This document shows, piece after piece, positions 1 to 11,125 of a stretch of 64,000 bases of DNA. The DNA lies in the NCBI GenBank assembly GCA_025094145.1, contig JALLLS010000014.1, positions 372,001 to 436,000 of the forward strand, in the 5' to 3' direction. The first letter of the stretch is position 1, and the number at the start of each line of letters is the position of its first letter. The position numbers were made by a program, and so were the translations under genes. The notes under the pieces were generated by a model, which made no database searches, was not told where the DNA came from, and saw nothing but the letters and a program-made list of their open reading frames with translations. Source of the stretch: Spinellus fusiger (Eukaryota > Mucoromycota > Mucoromycetes > Mucorales > Phycomycetaceae).

Positions 1-1416
1 TTATATTTTATTTTCTCTTTTCTCTTTTATGCGAAAAAACAAACGTCTCTGTTTCATTTCAGATGATGTCACACCCTATCTTGTGTGCTACATTGATAGT
101 AAAAGCATTTCTACAGGTGGTAAAAATGATAATGGAGATTGATAGATTTACAAAAAGATTAAAAAAATAAAAGAGAGAGAGAAAGAGAGAAAGAAAGAAA
201 GAAGAAAAAAGACGGGAGACTAGCTCAAAGTGGCAGAAGACATATTGGGTAAGAAACACAGAAAAAATAAATACACCCTTCTTCGTAATTTCAACTCTAC
301 CCTATTTTTCATATTTTTCATATTTAATCACTATGGATATGATAAGCGATAAGCAAAAATAAACACTCTACAATTGAACATTCGAAAAGTTTTATTGAAT
401 AAAGACCCCTCAAGTAGTACATACTACCAAAAGCAATCCTCAATGGAAAGAGAAAAGCAGTGCATTCCTATTCTCCGATGCCACACATGGCACTGCCACG
501 ATATTCTATTTACTATCTTGACGTGTAGTGAAAATAGGGACTCGCTTGATTTATCCATTATTTAATTCTTCTATTTGGGCTATTTCCTTATCTTGTGAGC
601 CTTTTTTATTTTATTTTTTATTTTATTTTTTATATTTATTGAATAGCTATGACAAGTGTAATTATGTTTTCAATAGGAAGGCCTGACAAGTGCAAAGACA
701 GCTTCATTATTGCGGTTGCTGAATCAATAGAGTAGCTACTGCACCAATCATACAGAATGCGTGTAACCTTATTGACTTGCTTCAGATCGTACTACATGGT
801 ATCGAGGTTTATCTTGGATACGATATCAGGTGGAGAAGTCTCTGTGCAAAAGCCATGAGCAGAGACAGAGACATTGTTTTAAATTTTCCCATTCTATGAC
901 CTCAAAGCCCATTTACTCTACGTCATGGAATCTAATGAGAGGAAAGAGACGATCACTTTCTAGTACATAAGGAGATAGAGCGATTGAAGCGCTATTTGCA
1001 CAAGTCCTCTATCCTCCATAACTACCAGGTCTCCTCTTAGAATACGCTTGTGTGGCCTTCTTATTTGATAGCGGAGGACCAATGATAATATCCAACCCAG
1101 ATAGGTCTATTTGTAGGGCAGTAAAAAATAAAAAGAGAAAGAAGAAAAGAACAAATAAAGGCAAACTATCAACATTTCATACACCGAGTCTCTATAAAAG
1201 CAATGGATTTCTGAACACCATTTTCTTTACTCAACACTTCTATTTATTGTACAGCCACCTCTCCCCTCTTCTTCTCTTTTGCGCCTTTAGACACGCAAAC
1301 ACATCCCACCCTCTTTTCTTTCTCTCTATTTCCGTGTGTGCGCGTGCGTGTGTGTGTGTACGCATTCTACAATCTCTCTCTTTTGATAGTCTATAACAGA
1401 TTCACATTTACGTCCA
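1..1416. other. Upstream intergenic region
   Basis: No convincing coding exon seen. It holds A/T-rich and GA/CT-rich low-complexity tracts (175-220, 600-640) and a moderately complex stretch at about 660-1050 that I cannot assign. Before the permease start lies a CT-rich leader with a (GT)n run at 1336-1360. Confidence 0.5.
1191..1199 (+). promoter_or_regulatory. Possible TATA box of the permease gene
   Basis: TCTATAAAA lies about 220 bp before the permease ATG. It is followed by the pyrimidine-rich leader seen before many highly expressed fungal genes. Assignment is by position and motif only. Confidence 0.35.
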
Positions 1417-2724
1417 ATGTCTATAAACTCCGGTGAAAAATACAAGGTTCAAGAGACTGTTGTTGGCAATTATGTCGAGGATGATAAATCCAGCATCGCC
1501 AATGAATTCGGTCATGGAAAAGGTGGTTTTATGACAGCCTATTTCAATGTTGTTTGTGTCGTGGCTGGTACCGGCACATTGGGTCTCCCCAAAGCATTTG
1601 CCCTGGGTGGCTGGTTGGGTATTCTTATTCTTGCCTTGGCCTATGCTATGGCTGTTTACAGTGGTGTTATTCTTATCCGGTGTCTATATGCTAAGCCTGG
1701 ACAGCGTCTCCATGACTACAAATCCATTGGTACTGCTGCTTTTGGCTGGCCCGGTTACATTGTTGCTTCCATTCTCCATCTTCTCAATTTGTTCGGCTGT
1801 CCTGCCTTGTACTTGGTGCTTGCTGGCAGTAACATGAACCAATTGTTGCAGGGCACTTCTGCTGAACTTACACCTGCTTACTGGAAGATCATCATTGCCG
1901 TCTTTCTGTTGATTCCCTCTCTTCTGTTAAAGACAATCCGTGAAATCACTGCTTTGACTGCCATGGCTGCTCTCTGTACTGTGTTGGCTGTGTTTGTTGT
2001 CTTGATCCAGGCTCCCATGGACCACAATGCTCATCCCAACCCAGTGGCCTATGCTACCGACAGTGTGATTTGGACTGGTTTCCCTTCTGCATTGGCTACT
2101 ATTGCCTTCTCCTTTGGTGGCAACAACACCTACCCTCACGTTGAACATGCCCTGGCCAAACCCCACCACTGGAAATGGGCTGTTATCAGTGGTCTTTCGA
2201 CATGTACTGTGCTTTACTTCTTGACTGCTATTCCTGGCTACTACTCCTATGGTCGTTCCACCCAGTCTCCTATCTACAACTCCCTGCCCCACGGTGCTGG
2301 ACGTACTCTTTCCATTATTGTCATGACAATTCACGTAGTCTTTGCTATGCTCATCTACACAACCTCCTTCTCTCTTGAGTTTGAGAAGTTCATCAAGTGT
2401 GATGAAGAGAGAATTGGTAAAATCGGTGCTTGGTTTGGTCGTGCCATTATTCGTACTTGTACCATGGCCATTCTTGCTGTTCTTGCCATCTTTGTTCCCT
2501 ACTTTGATGACTTTATGGGTCTTATTGGTGCTCTTGCTAACTGTGGTCTGGTCTTCCTTTTGCCTGTTCTCTGCTACTTGAAGTTGACAGGTTTACGTAA
2601 CAAGCCCTACTATGAACTTGCCTTTTGTGCTCTGACCTTGTTCTTGGGCATCATTGGCTGTGTGTTTGGTACAATTGATGCCATCAAGTCTCTTGTTGCT
2701 GACTTCGAATCCAGCCCTGCCTAA
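1417..2724 (+). CDS. AAAP-family amino acid permease
   Basis: Single-exon gene of 435 residues, predicted to be a proton-coupled amino acid transporter of the AAAP/AVT (Aa_trans) superfamily. The first ~35 residues are hydrophilic. The first membrane segment carries the family-typical GKGGFMTAYFNVVCVVAGTG followed by TLGLPKAF. About ten further hydrophobic segments run to residue ~430, including SFGGNNTYPHVEHA in the middle, where AAAP proteins have a conserved SFEG/SFGG-type loop. Length matches the family (400-480). The start is the first ATG after the CT-rich leader, and codon use is C/T-biased as in strongly expressed genes. Substrate and membrane (vacuole or plasma membrane) cannot be told from sequence. 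No intron is seen, unlike almost every other gene here. Confidence 0.88.
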   Translation: MSINSGEKYKVQETVVGNYVEDDKSSIANEFGHGKGGFMTAYFNVVCVVAGTGTLGLPKAFALGGWLGILILALAYAMAVYSGVILIRCLYAKPGQRLHDYKSIGTAAFGWPGYIVASILHLLNLFGCPALYLVLAGSNMNQLLQGTSAELTPAYWKIIIAVFLLIPSLLLKTIREITALTAMAALCTVLAVFVVLIQAPMDHNAHPNPVAYATDSVIWTGFPSALATIAFSFGGNNTYPHVEHALAKPHHWKWAVISGLSTCTVLYFLTAIPGYYSYGRSTQSPIYNSLPHGAGRTLSIIVMTIHVVFAMLIYTTSFSLEFEKFIKCDEERIGKIGAWFGRAIIRTCTMAILAVLAIFVPYFDDFMGLIGALANCGLVFLLPVLCYLKLTGLRNKPYYELAFCALTLFLGIIGCVFGTIDAIKSLVADFESSPA

Positions 2725-2885
2725 TCTACTCTTATTCACACCTATTCGCACCTATTCACACCTCCTATCTCTTGTAAATAATTATTAGTACACAATAAAC
2801 ATCCTATTTTATATCTAAACTATAAGCACATTCTATGGCACTGGTGTGTCTATGTGGGGTGGGGTGGGGCGCTTTAAATTATTGT

Positions 2886-2960
2886 TTTGTATTTTATATT
2901 TTATATTTATTTTATATTTTATATTTTATATTTTATATTTTATATTTTATATTTTATATT
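2886..2960. repeat. TTTTATATT tandem repeat
   Basis: AT-only tandem repeat of a 9-10 bp TTTTATATT-like unit between the permease stop and the next gene. No coding potential. Confidence 0.85.
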
Positions 2961-3047
2961 TTGTATTTGTAATTGTGCTTCTTTTCATTTCTTTTATCCC
3001 AACTCTCCCACCTTTTATAAACATATATATTTATATAGTGCCCATCC

Positions 3048-4274
3048 ATGATGTCTCATACTTATTTTGATGATGCTTATGAACTCTTGCTTAACTTTGA
3101 GACTGACCTACAACCCACACCACCAGAGAAATTGAACCTGTACAGTCTGTACATGCAAATCACTCAAGGTGACTGTTATGAACATCCTCCACCCACCCAC
3201 ACTTCTCCCGAGTATATCAAGTGGTAACATTTCTCTTTCCTTCTTTCTCTTTCTTTGTATTGACGTGTTCACTCTCTTCTCCTGTCAATCCGCACTACTA
3301 GGAAAGCATGGGAGTGTCTTCGAGGCTTACCCACAGTCCATGCCCAGAGTTATTATGTCGATAGTGTAGTGGATTTAGCCAGAAGAGTAAGTAGAAATAG
3401 CATACAGACACAGACATGTACTCTATAGCCTTGACTGATGTCATCGTCTAGTTTATCCAACAGAACCCTCTCCACCCAACGACCCCTCTTTTACAGGCGT
3501 CTCTAGTCAATTTAGGTCTTTACCAAGCAAAAAGTATGTATAAGCAAGTATACAAATCATGTGACTGATTGTCTAGTCACTAGCCCCAGTGCTAAAGACC
3601 ACATCCACACTCCTCAACTGTATGGCTCGCTAGAAGACTTTACCTTGCCACCTGTCACAAGTCGCACTTCTTTTCCTCCCCTTCTACCTGAAATGTTGCC
3701 CACCAGGTGCAATGACAATCACCCCACCCATAGCCATAACAGCAACACAAGCCACACTTCTCATAACTATCAGAAAAGGAGAGACATGGATCCTTCTCTT
3801 TCTGATAGCTTGGCGTATGATCATAGGTCAGACACAACGGCCGACAGAGAAGGAGCAGTGGCCAATGTTTCTCTTTATCCTTCCATAGAGGGCTTTTCTT
3901 CCTATCCACCCACAGGCCATCATCGCTCTCATACTAGTCTCAACAGCAACATTAACAAGGCAGTGGTAACAGAAAGAGCCATTGAGAAATTGCAAACACA
4001 AGTCGCAGCATTAACTGAACAATTGTCAGTGGTGCGTCGACAGCAGATGGGGGAAGGCGAACGCAAAGGACAGTGGCAGTGGTACACACTGTGGCTAGCA
4101 AAGACACTTGCAAAACATGCCATGGTAGATGGTGTGTTACTCGTGTTGGTGTTTCTTGCCATGTGGTATCATAAATCACCTATAGCCTATACTCTACTGA
4201 GAAGATGGGGACGGGCAACACAGCAAGGAGCACGACATTTGGTAATGAAGGCTGTGGATTGGAGAAAAGCATAG
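3048..4274 (+). CDS. ACBD5/Atg37-like acyl-CoA-binding protein with C-terminal membrane anchor
   Basis: Four exons: 3048-3223, 3302-3386, 3452-3533, 3577-4274 (346 residues). Exons 1-2 encode an acyl-CoA-binding (ACBP) domain: FDDAYELLLNF-type helix 1, the signature LNLYSLYMQITQGDC, then KWKAWECLRGLP. The middle is Ser/His/Thr-rich and looks disordered. A short coiled coil (EKLQTQVAALTEQLSVVRRQ) is followed by one hydrophobic segment (VDGVLLVLVFLAMWY) ~45 residues from the end. This order (ACBP, coiled coil, carboxy-terminal anchor) is that of metazoan ACBD5 and yeast Atg37, peroxisomal proteins that bind long-chain acyl-CoA and act in pexophagy and contact sites. Peroxisomal targeting here is inferred from architecture. 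A second in-frame ATG follows the first directly. Confidence 0.8.
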
Positions 4275-4996
4275 ATACAAGGAGCAATAGGAACAGAGCC
4301 TTAGGTTCATCATTTCTTTTGTAGATTGGATACACACATAAACATAAACATATACATAAACATAAACATATGCATAAACACATACATAAACACATACATA
4401 TACACATACATATACATAAAGGATCAATGACACATAAAAAACCTTAGAATTTTTGCATTCAAAAGAGATCCATAGGCATCTCTCTCTTTTGTTTTTTTGT
4501 TGTTGTTGTTGTTGTGGTGGTGGTGGTGGTGGATAGGGTGTAGCCTTTCTATTATACATTACATAATGATAGAACAAGTGGAGTAAAGATTAGGCTTTCA
4601 TTGTCGACGTGTGCTATCTATTGAAACACCACTGAATTATCCCATCTTAATGATCATCACGGCTTTAAGTAAAGAATGGAAAATGTAGGCCGTCAGCAAG
4701 AACACTACTTCCATCCATAGGTAACAAGAGAGAATAGAGTTGGAGCATACGTCAATGCGGTGACTTTTTTCTTCTTTTTTTTATATAGATGTATTATGTA
4801 AGTCTTCTTTTCTTCTTTCTAAATGCATACACACCCATTAGTCCAGACCACAATAACAGAAGAGTAGACCATAAGAATAAATAGTAAATCGAGTTCCTAA
4901 ATGACTGTCTTCTCTTCCTGTAGTAGGATAGGGTGAATAATAATAAAGAGGGTCCATTGTATATCTCTAAAGAATGTCAATCCCATGAAATCCATA

Positions 4997-5034
<38 letters not shown>

Positions 5035-5463
5035 GAGAATAATTATAACTGATCTTAATACTACTGTTATTATAACCATGACTACTATCAATAATGTGCA
5101 ATGTTGATAAAGGTTATTATTTCAAATTTACTTTGACTGCTTTACTTGCAAAGCGCCAACATTTATGTCTTTTGTACAAAAACAAATTCTTCTCCTTACT
5201 GCACCCAGTAGTCTATAGAAAGGAATTCAATTTTATTAGGGTGATGGAAATTAAAACAAACAAAAATGAATCCTATAGAGTTTGAAATGCTCTAACGAGA
5301 CAAAATAAAGAGCTGTCTTGTAATTCTTGCATAAATATTAAAAAAATACTTATTTCCTTCTAGACAAAACACTGAAAATAATTTTGGTCATTTAAAGTGG
5401 CGTAAAGTAATTCAATATAAAAAGTATAGATGAATAATAATAATAAAAAGTATAGTCTTGAAA
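4275..5463. repeat. Low-complexity intergenic stretch with several microsatellites
   Basis: Holds a CATAAACATA-type repeat (about 4330-4425), a GTT/GGT triplet run (4498-4532) and an AAT run (5001-5032). The open frames here are products of the repeats. No gene recognised. Confidence 0.7.
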
Positions 5464-6222
5464 TACACACCTAAAGATTTTTGGGATATATAAGGAAATA
5501 TCCTGAGAATAAAATCTCAATATTGATTTGATTGGCTAATGTGTTTGAAAAGGCCTTTTTCGTTGTCTAAATGAACAATTTCAAACTCTGCTTGCCTATT
5601 TTAGCAATGGCTATTGACTTTGCAATGAAACGCTATAAAGTTGGCTATATAAGGAAGAAATGAAGGTAATATTACAACTTAGCCACTGAATTTATTGTTT
5701 AACATAATGTGTTATTATTAACAAAGCAAAACAATAGAAAGAAGTAATAGGCACTACCAAAGACTATTCTTGAGAAGAAAAGTAAGCAGTGTCTTTATTT
5801 GGGCTTGATCTTATTGTAATCTATATGACACTCATTGTATTGCTATTAAGCAAGTAAAGACTCCTTTCAAATTAGTCTTAGGTAGTCCTCTACAAGGTCA
5901 ATACTGTCTAGGCCATACTCCTGAGAACCACTATCTATCTCCCAAGAATAAGGCAAAAGGTTTTTAGGGTGCAGATTCTATTTCTATGAGAGATTGTACT
6001 TGGGCAGTAGCTATAATGTTATAATAAACAATACTATCCATAAACAATATATCTTGCTAATAATAGAATTTGATAATGGGGTAGTCTACAAAAGGAAATA
6101 ATAGATTGGATACTTGCAAACCTTTTGATTTTAAAAGAGCTCTCCCTACAAGGGAAATAGTCACATTCTCTAAAGGAAAGGTGTATTACCGCTTAAAAGC
6201 CATAAAAGTCTATGGGTGTGTA
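5464..6222 (-). mobile_element. TACACACC-family element, copy 1 (internally deleted)
   Basis: Bounded by TACACACC at 5464 and GGTGTGTA ending at 6222, so both ends are TA-flanked. The body aligns in reverse orientation, block by block, with 22960-25099 (for example the segment around GGTCAATACTGTCTAGG near 5896-5915 and its reverse complement near 23312). It lacks about 1.4 kb present in that copy. Read on the minus strand near 5600 it contains SIAIAKIGKQSLK, like the IARIGRQSLK of copy 2. All frames are broken by stops. The family link to Fanzor elements comes through shared ends with copies 2 and 3. Confidence 0.6.
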
Positions 6223-7887
6223 CATTTTAGGTGTTTTACAAGTCTATTTCTTTAGCTACATCCTAACAGGGCAGTTCGTAGGCTCAATATGTACAATCGG
6301 TAGTCAGTACCCAATAGAATATAAACTCTAAGCTATTTGTTCTTAAAATATACGAGTACTGCTGTCTGGTTGGACTGATGAAAAGATTCGCTAAGTGCAA
6401 TGTAGCATATGCACATAAAAGGAGTGCGCACTCATTTCTATCAATATTTATGTTACTTACTGCTAGATATTAACCTAACATTGTCAGTAAAAATAATAAT
6501 CTCTAAAAACAAACAAAAAAGAAAGAAAAAAAATTAAAGGTAAATCTCCAAGTCTACTCTAGTATGAATTTAACACTATAGCTTGCCAAAAAAAAAAAAA
6601 AGGGGGGGGAAAGAAGAAGAGTGTTTTTTAAGCTCTACAACCGGCCAAGCCCAGACTTACCTTTTACCGCCTAAAGTCTATTCTCTATTGCTTTGCTGAT
6701 AATTCTTTTATATTTATATTTTTATATATTATTCTTAAATTAGTATTAAACGTCTCTACATGCAAAGTAGTGCCTGCCTGATTTTTCTTTTGCATTCAAC
6801 TCGTAATCTACAAGTTCATGCTCATGTTCATTATAAAACACCACAAGCCATTGGCTACACAGCAATAGATATAAAAAGAGCTATTGTCTTCTGACTCATT
6901 CAGGATAAAGAGTTTTAACCTAAAATTAGACGTCTTTTAACAATAACAATAACAATAATAATAATGAATGTGATGAATGTGATAAATGAATAGGACAGCC
7001 ACAATAAAGGAGACAATGAAAAGTGCATAGTGTAGACACTTGAGATGAATGAGATGGAAACATATGAGTGTTCAAAGACTTATCCTATCTCTTGAGTGAG
7101 TGTGACGATCACTAGAAAGGAGTATTTATTAGTTGGTACAAAAAACAAGAGACAAAAGAAAGAAGACTCTGTCTAATGTAGTTTAGCTATAATAAATTCA
7201 ATCATAAGCCTATAAAGGTACATTTTGGCATTGGAAGAAAAAGAAAGGTCAGATACAACCCATTCCATCTGCCTGTGATGGCTAATGGTACAAGAAGAAA
7301 AAGAGAAATAGACTGCGAATGCAACAGACAGTGTATTGGATTGACCACTGTAATATACCACATTTTAAGAAATTAGCATAGAAATAGACAGCTATTACCA
7401 AGTGAATGTGGATGCATTTTGAACTTCCAGGGCAAATACCACTAACGTCACTCATGCTGACAATGGTCTCTACAGTTCATTTGTTCATATACTCTGTTTA
7501 TTTCTTATACAATACACATACTTATCTACAGAATACTATGCATCGTCTCAAATTCAATTTACAATTGTCTCTTTTTAGACTAAACTACTGTATTTATTGG
7601 CATAGAGCATGTTCTTTATGGACTCCACAACACACATCTGAGTCGGACTTGTTATCCTTCAAGTCAACTGAGTTTATGGAAGCAGTCACGTCTAATCAAA
7701 GAAAGAGAGATGGAAAAAGTATAAAAGCGACAAGTCATTTCTTTAACTTTTTGTTTTGTGAAGAAATAAAATAAAAATAAACGCCGTATTAAGTAATAAG
7801 CACATATCAATAAAAAGACAGATACAAATAGACTAGATGACGTCACTATTACACGTGACCAAACCCCATCTCGTGCTTATAAAGGAC
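6223..7887. other. AT-rich intergenic region
   Basis: No supported gene. There is a homopolymer pair of 14 A then 8 G near 6586-6608. Open frames at 7173-7361 (minus) and 7406-7774 (plus) have no family resemblance or gene-like splice context. Confidence 0.5.
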
Positions 7888-8590
7888 ATGACTCCTCTTA
7901 TGAAAAACTTTGAATGCGAAGTCATTGTGCTCCAAAAGGGTGAGTGCTGTGACTGTAAAAATTGCTTATAGCTGTTAGACCCTGAACCCAATGTCACTCG
8001 TAATGGTGATGAGATCTACAAGGCACTGGTTGCTGATAGGTCTGCCAGTATAAACCTTAGTATCTTTGGCACCAAAGGCAGTCATATAAAGCATGGAGAT
8101 ATTCTACGTATCAGGGGGGCGTAGGTATATTAAGAGAAAAAAAGTGGTTGTAGAGAAGATATAAATATTAGGACTGACTGAGCTTATCTATTGCAGCCAG
8201 AGTAGAGTATACCAAGGCCACCTCAACCTGACTATTATGAAGGAAGGAGACATTAAGCGAATAGGACAAGACACCTTTTTTTTTGTAGAGAAGCCCAACT
8301 TATCAGAAGCAGATGTCATTCCTATAGGGCGTGTTCCTAACAAGCCCTTTCGACAAGAAGGATTTCCCGAACCACAAAGAGCTGTAAATACTCAACGACT
8401 AGCCGCCCATCGACCCCGTATTCCTTTTGCAAGAGGAAGAAAACAGCCCACAAACCCACGCGATTTAGATCAACCAGAAAACAAAGCCCATCTTCCTTCA
8501 AGAGATCTTCGTAAACGAGTAGTAGACCCACAGGGCATTGAGACAGATCAAAGAATACGTCGGAAAGTAGAATACAATGAACTCGAATAG
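7888..8590 (+). CDS. SOSS-B / hSSB1-like single-stranded DNA-binding OB-fold protein
   Basis: Three exons: 7888-7939, 7979-8120, 8197-8590 (195 residues). The order of motifs matches human SOSS-B (NABP/hSSB): VIVLQKDPEP-type first strand, a shuffled TRNGDEIYKALVADRSASIN, then INLSIFGTKGSHIKHGDILR, SRVYQGHLNLTIMKEGDIKR and FFFVEKPNLSE. In animals this OB-fold binds single-stranded DNA and RNA in the SOSS complex at double-strand breaks; the same role here is inference. The carboxy-terminal ~90 residues are basic, Pro/Arg-rich and probably disordered. Intron 1 is only 39 nt. The acceptor at 7977-7978 was chosen because the nearer TATAG at 7971 gives an immediate stop. A TATAAAGG motif sits at the start codon region. 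Confidence 0.75.
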
Positions 8591-8690
8591 CCTTTGATTT
8601 ATAATGATACATTCACTCTATCACCTTTAAAACAACTTTCTTTTATATATAACACACCATTCTTCCTCTTTTCTTTTTCTATTTTTCATC

Positions 8691-10227
8691 ATGTCGAACT
8701 ATTCTTGTGAGTCGCGTGGTGATAATAATAATAATAACAATCATTACCACGGTGGTAGTGGTAGTGGTAGTAGTAGGAGTAGGAGTATGAGTAGTGGTGG
8801 TAGTAGTAGTAGTAGTCACAGTATTAGCCATGTAGAGAGGATTGATAGCAGTGAAGTGAAGGATAGAGATAACCCACAAGAAATGACAGCAGCTGCTTGC
8901 TATCAATCCATCATGACTCTCTTAACAAAACATCATTCAAATGAACAAGAAGCCGAAAGAGACCTGCTTAGATTACGCCATGCTATCTATACTATTCAAT
9001 GTCCTGATAAACTTAGGGCTCGTGTATGGAAGCTCCTGCTTCATCTGGTCAATGTCTCCTCCTCCTGCTACATCAGTCTTGTTCATCGGGGTCCAAGTCT
9101 ATTCGATAACAAAATCCGCAATGATACATTTCGTACAATGACGACAGATGCTCTTTTCCTTGAGAGAGTATCAGAAGATATGCTCATTAGAGTCTTGAAT
9201 GCCTTTGTATGGATCAGTCGACAAGGTATGTAGATTGTAGATTGTATCTGGCTCACATCTCCTCTCTAGGCTCACCAGGTGAACGCACATCAGACACATC
9301 AGAAGAGATTCAACTACGCCAAAAGTTCCGTAGTCTATCGTCTTGTGCCAATGAGCTTAGTTATGTTCAAGGAATGAATGTATTAGCAGCACCCTTCTTG
9401 ATGGTCATGCCAGAGATGGAGGCATTCTTCTCTTTCTCTACATTTCTCTGGCAATGCTGTCCTCTGTATGTTCAACCAACATTAAAAGGAGTTCATTGTG
9501 GCCTTAAAGTGAGTTGCTGTGTCATCTCGCTTGATCTTATGACTAACACCACACATGGATATTGTAATGACTTTAAGCTTGTTGATCTGTGTATGAATGC
9601 TCTGGATCCCACTCTGTATGGATTTCTATTAGGAAAAGGGTTGACTGCCAATGTCTATGCTTTTGCTTGTAAGTGCTATGAACAGAAACAGGAAGACTAA
9701 GCCTCTCTCTCTCTCTCTAAAGCAGTACTTACCTTTTCTGCCTGCACACCGCCTCTTTCTGAACTGTTGAAGTTATGGGATCTTATGTTTGCATTTGGAT
9801 TTCATCTTAATATTCTCTATATCATTGCTCAAGTAGCCATTGTGCGTCGTGAACTATTGCTGTGTCCCAGGTAACGTTCTCTCCTGAAAGACAATACAGC
9901 CCCAGTGTCTTCTCTTTTCTTTATGTATTTACAGTGGTTATTATTGTTCAAAATAGCCCAATGAAAATATTAAGAAAACTGCCACCACTAAATGCACAGC
10001 CTATTATTAGCATTGCTATGGTGTTCTGTAGAACTCTGCCACCTTCTCTCTATGATAAGCTAGTTCGTCATGCCTATGATGAGTCGGTGGCTGATGAATT
10101 GGGTGTTCAGGTTGTTGCAGATCCACATCAGCCACAAGATGATGTCAGCGACACTCCTGCTTATATGACAGAAGCAATGAATCGATTTCATAATGTATCA
10201 CTTTCGGGTTCTAGCAAGGGCTTCTAG
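8691..10227 (+). CDS. BUB2: Bub2/Cdc16-type TBC-domain Rab-like GTPase-activating protein
   Basis: Five exons: 8691-9225, 9270-9508, 9578-9668, 9723-9870, 9957-10227 (427 residues). After ~65 residues of Asn/Gly/Ser repeats comes a TBC domain. The arginine finger IRNDTFRTM (IxxDxxR) and glutamine finger YVQGMN are both present, so it should be catalytically competent. Later blocks ALDPTLYGFLLGKGL, FSACTPPLSELLKLWDLMFA and FHLNILYIIAQVAIVRRELL match yeast Bub2 and fission yeast Cdc16 better than other TBC proteins. Those act with Bfa1/Byr4 at spindle poles, holding the GTPase Tem1/Spg1 inactive until the spindle is aligned. The start lies 100 bp after the SOSS-B stop, so the two genes share a very short intergenic region. 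Confidence 0.8.
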
Positions 10228-10957
10228 TTTTAGTATTTCACCATTGCACTTTGTTATTGTGAATAAAATAAAGGCTTGAGATGGGCAACTATAGACAAGG
10301 GCATGGAAGAAGAAGGAGAAAAGAAGAAGAGAAGAATCCACAGTTGCTGTAAATACCTTGAGCAACTACTCTTTATCTTTATATCTTTATATCTTTATAT
10401 CTTTATACCCACCGCATAAGGCGGATCTTTATTCTCTATTTCAGAGTTAGACAGCATCAATAGGCTATAGGCATGGTATTTACTGGATGTGTCTGCATTG
10501 AGTGTCCTACTCTAATTCTGATATCCGATGGAATTCCGATGATTATCACTGTGAATATCCATCAGCAAAGAAAAGAATAGATACTCTTTGATCTATTGAT
10601 AAATAAGTGCCTTTTTATATAAAGTGTCTATTCATCCATTCCAGTCTAAACAGCTGGTGTCCAAAGACCCTCCATGTCTATGTATTAGTAAAGGGGACTA
10701 TTTTCTGCTGTTGCTATGCTAGTCACAAGTGTGTGGCTATGTCATGCGGGAATAACAAAAGATATTATTACCATTATTATTACCATTATTATTATAATAA
10801 TTATCGACCCTCTGATAACCTATAAAAATAAGGAATTTTCCCATTTTTATTTTCCCCACTTTTCTCTCGTTTTTTATTTTTATTTTCCCATACGACACCA
10901 CTGCTTTGGACACTCAAATACACTCATATCTCTCTTCTATTTCTTTATAAAAACACA
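10228..10957. other. Intergenic region with TCTTTATA repeat
   Basis: Short TCTTTATA direct repeats at about 10371-10408 and an ATT-rich run near 10765-10800. No gene seen until the small frame at 10958. Confidence 0.5.
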
Positions 10958-11125
10958 ATGGCAAACAACATCCTAAACACTGAACAAGGCTACTTTGCTT
11001 ATATTCTCAATCTGCTCTCAATTCAAAAGCCACAAGAAGATCGCACCAGGATCAATCCACGCCAACAATTGCTCTCTGTACGACAATTGAGACGAGATCG
11101 TACACGGCGCACTCGAGTTATTTAA
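10958..11125 (+). CDS. Small basic hypothetical protein (55 residues)
   Basis: A complete ATG-to-TAA frame of 55 residues (MANNILNTEQGYFAYILNLL at the start). The first 25 residues are mixed hydrophobic and the last 20 strongly basic (RQLRRDRTRRTRVI). CTTTATAAAA lies just before the start, and a C/T-rich leader from 10850 resembles promoters of other genes here; the flanks are AT-rich and non-coding. I do not recognise a family. It could be a genuine small gene or the terminal exon of a longer one, but no donor-acceptor pair in the 300 bp upstream extends it convincingly. Confidence 0.4.
   Translation: MANNILNTEQGYFAYILNLLSIQKPQEDRTRINPRQQLLSVRQLRRDRTRRTRVI

Noticed and set aside
4180..4577. 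Minus-strand frames with Tyr/Val/Cys repeats
   Set aside because: Direct translation of the CATAAACATA and GTT/GGT repeats, not protein-coding.
7406..7774. 122-codon plus-strand open frame
   Set aside because: No family resemblance and AT-driven composition; it runs into a region with other random frames.
7971..7971. Nearer acceptor (CTTATAG) for intron 1 of the SOSS-B gene
   Set aside because: Using it introduces an immediate stop; the acceptor 7 nt further keeps the OB-fold in frame.
8679..8906. Minus-strand Thr-rich frame opposite the start of the Bub2 gene
   Set aside because: Shadow of the Asn/Gly/Ser triplet repeats in exon 1 of the TBC gene.
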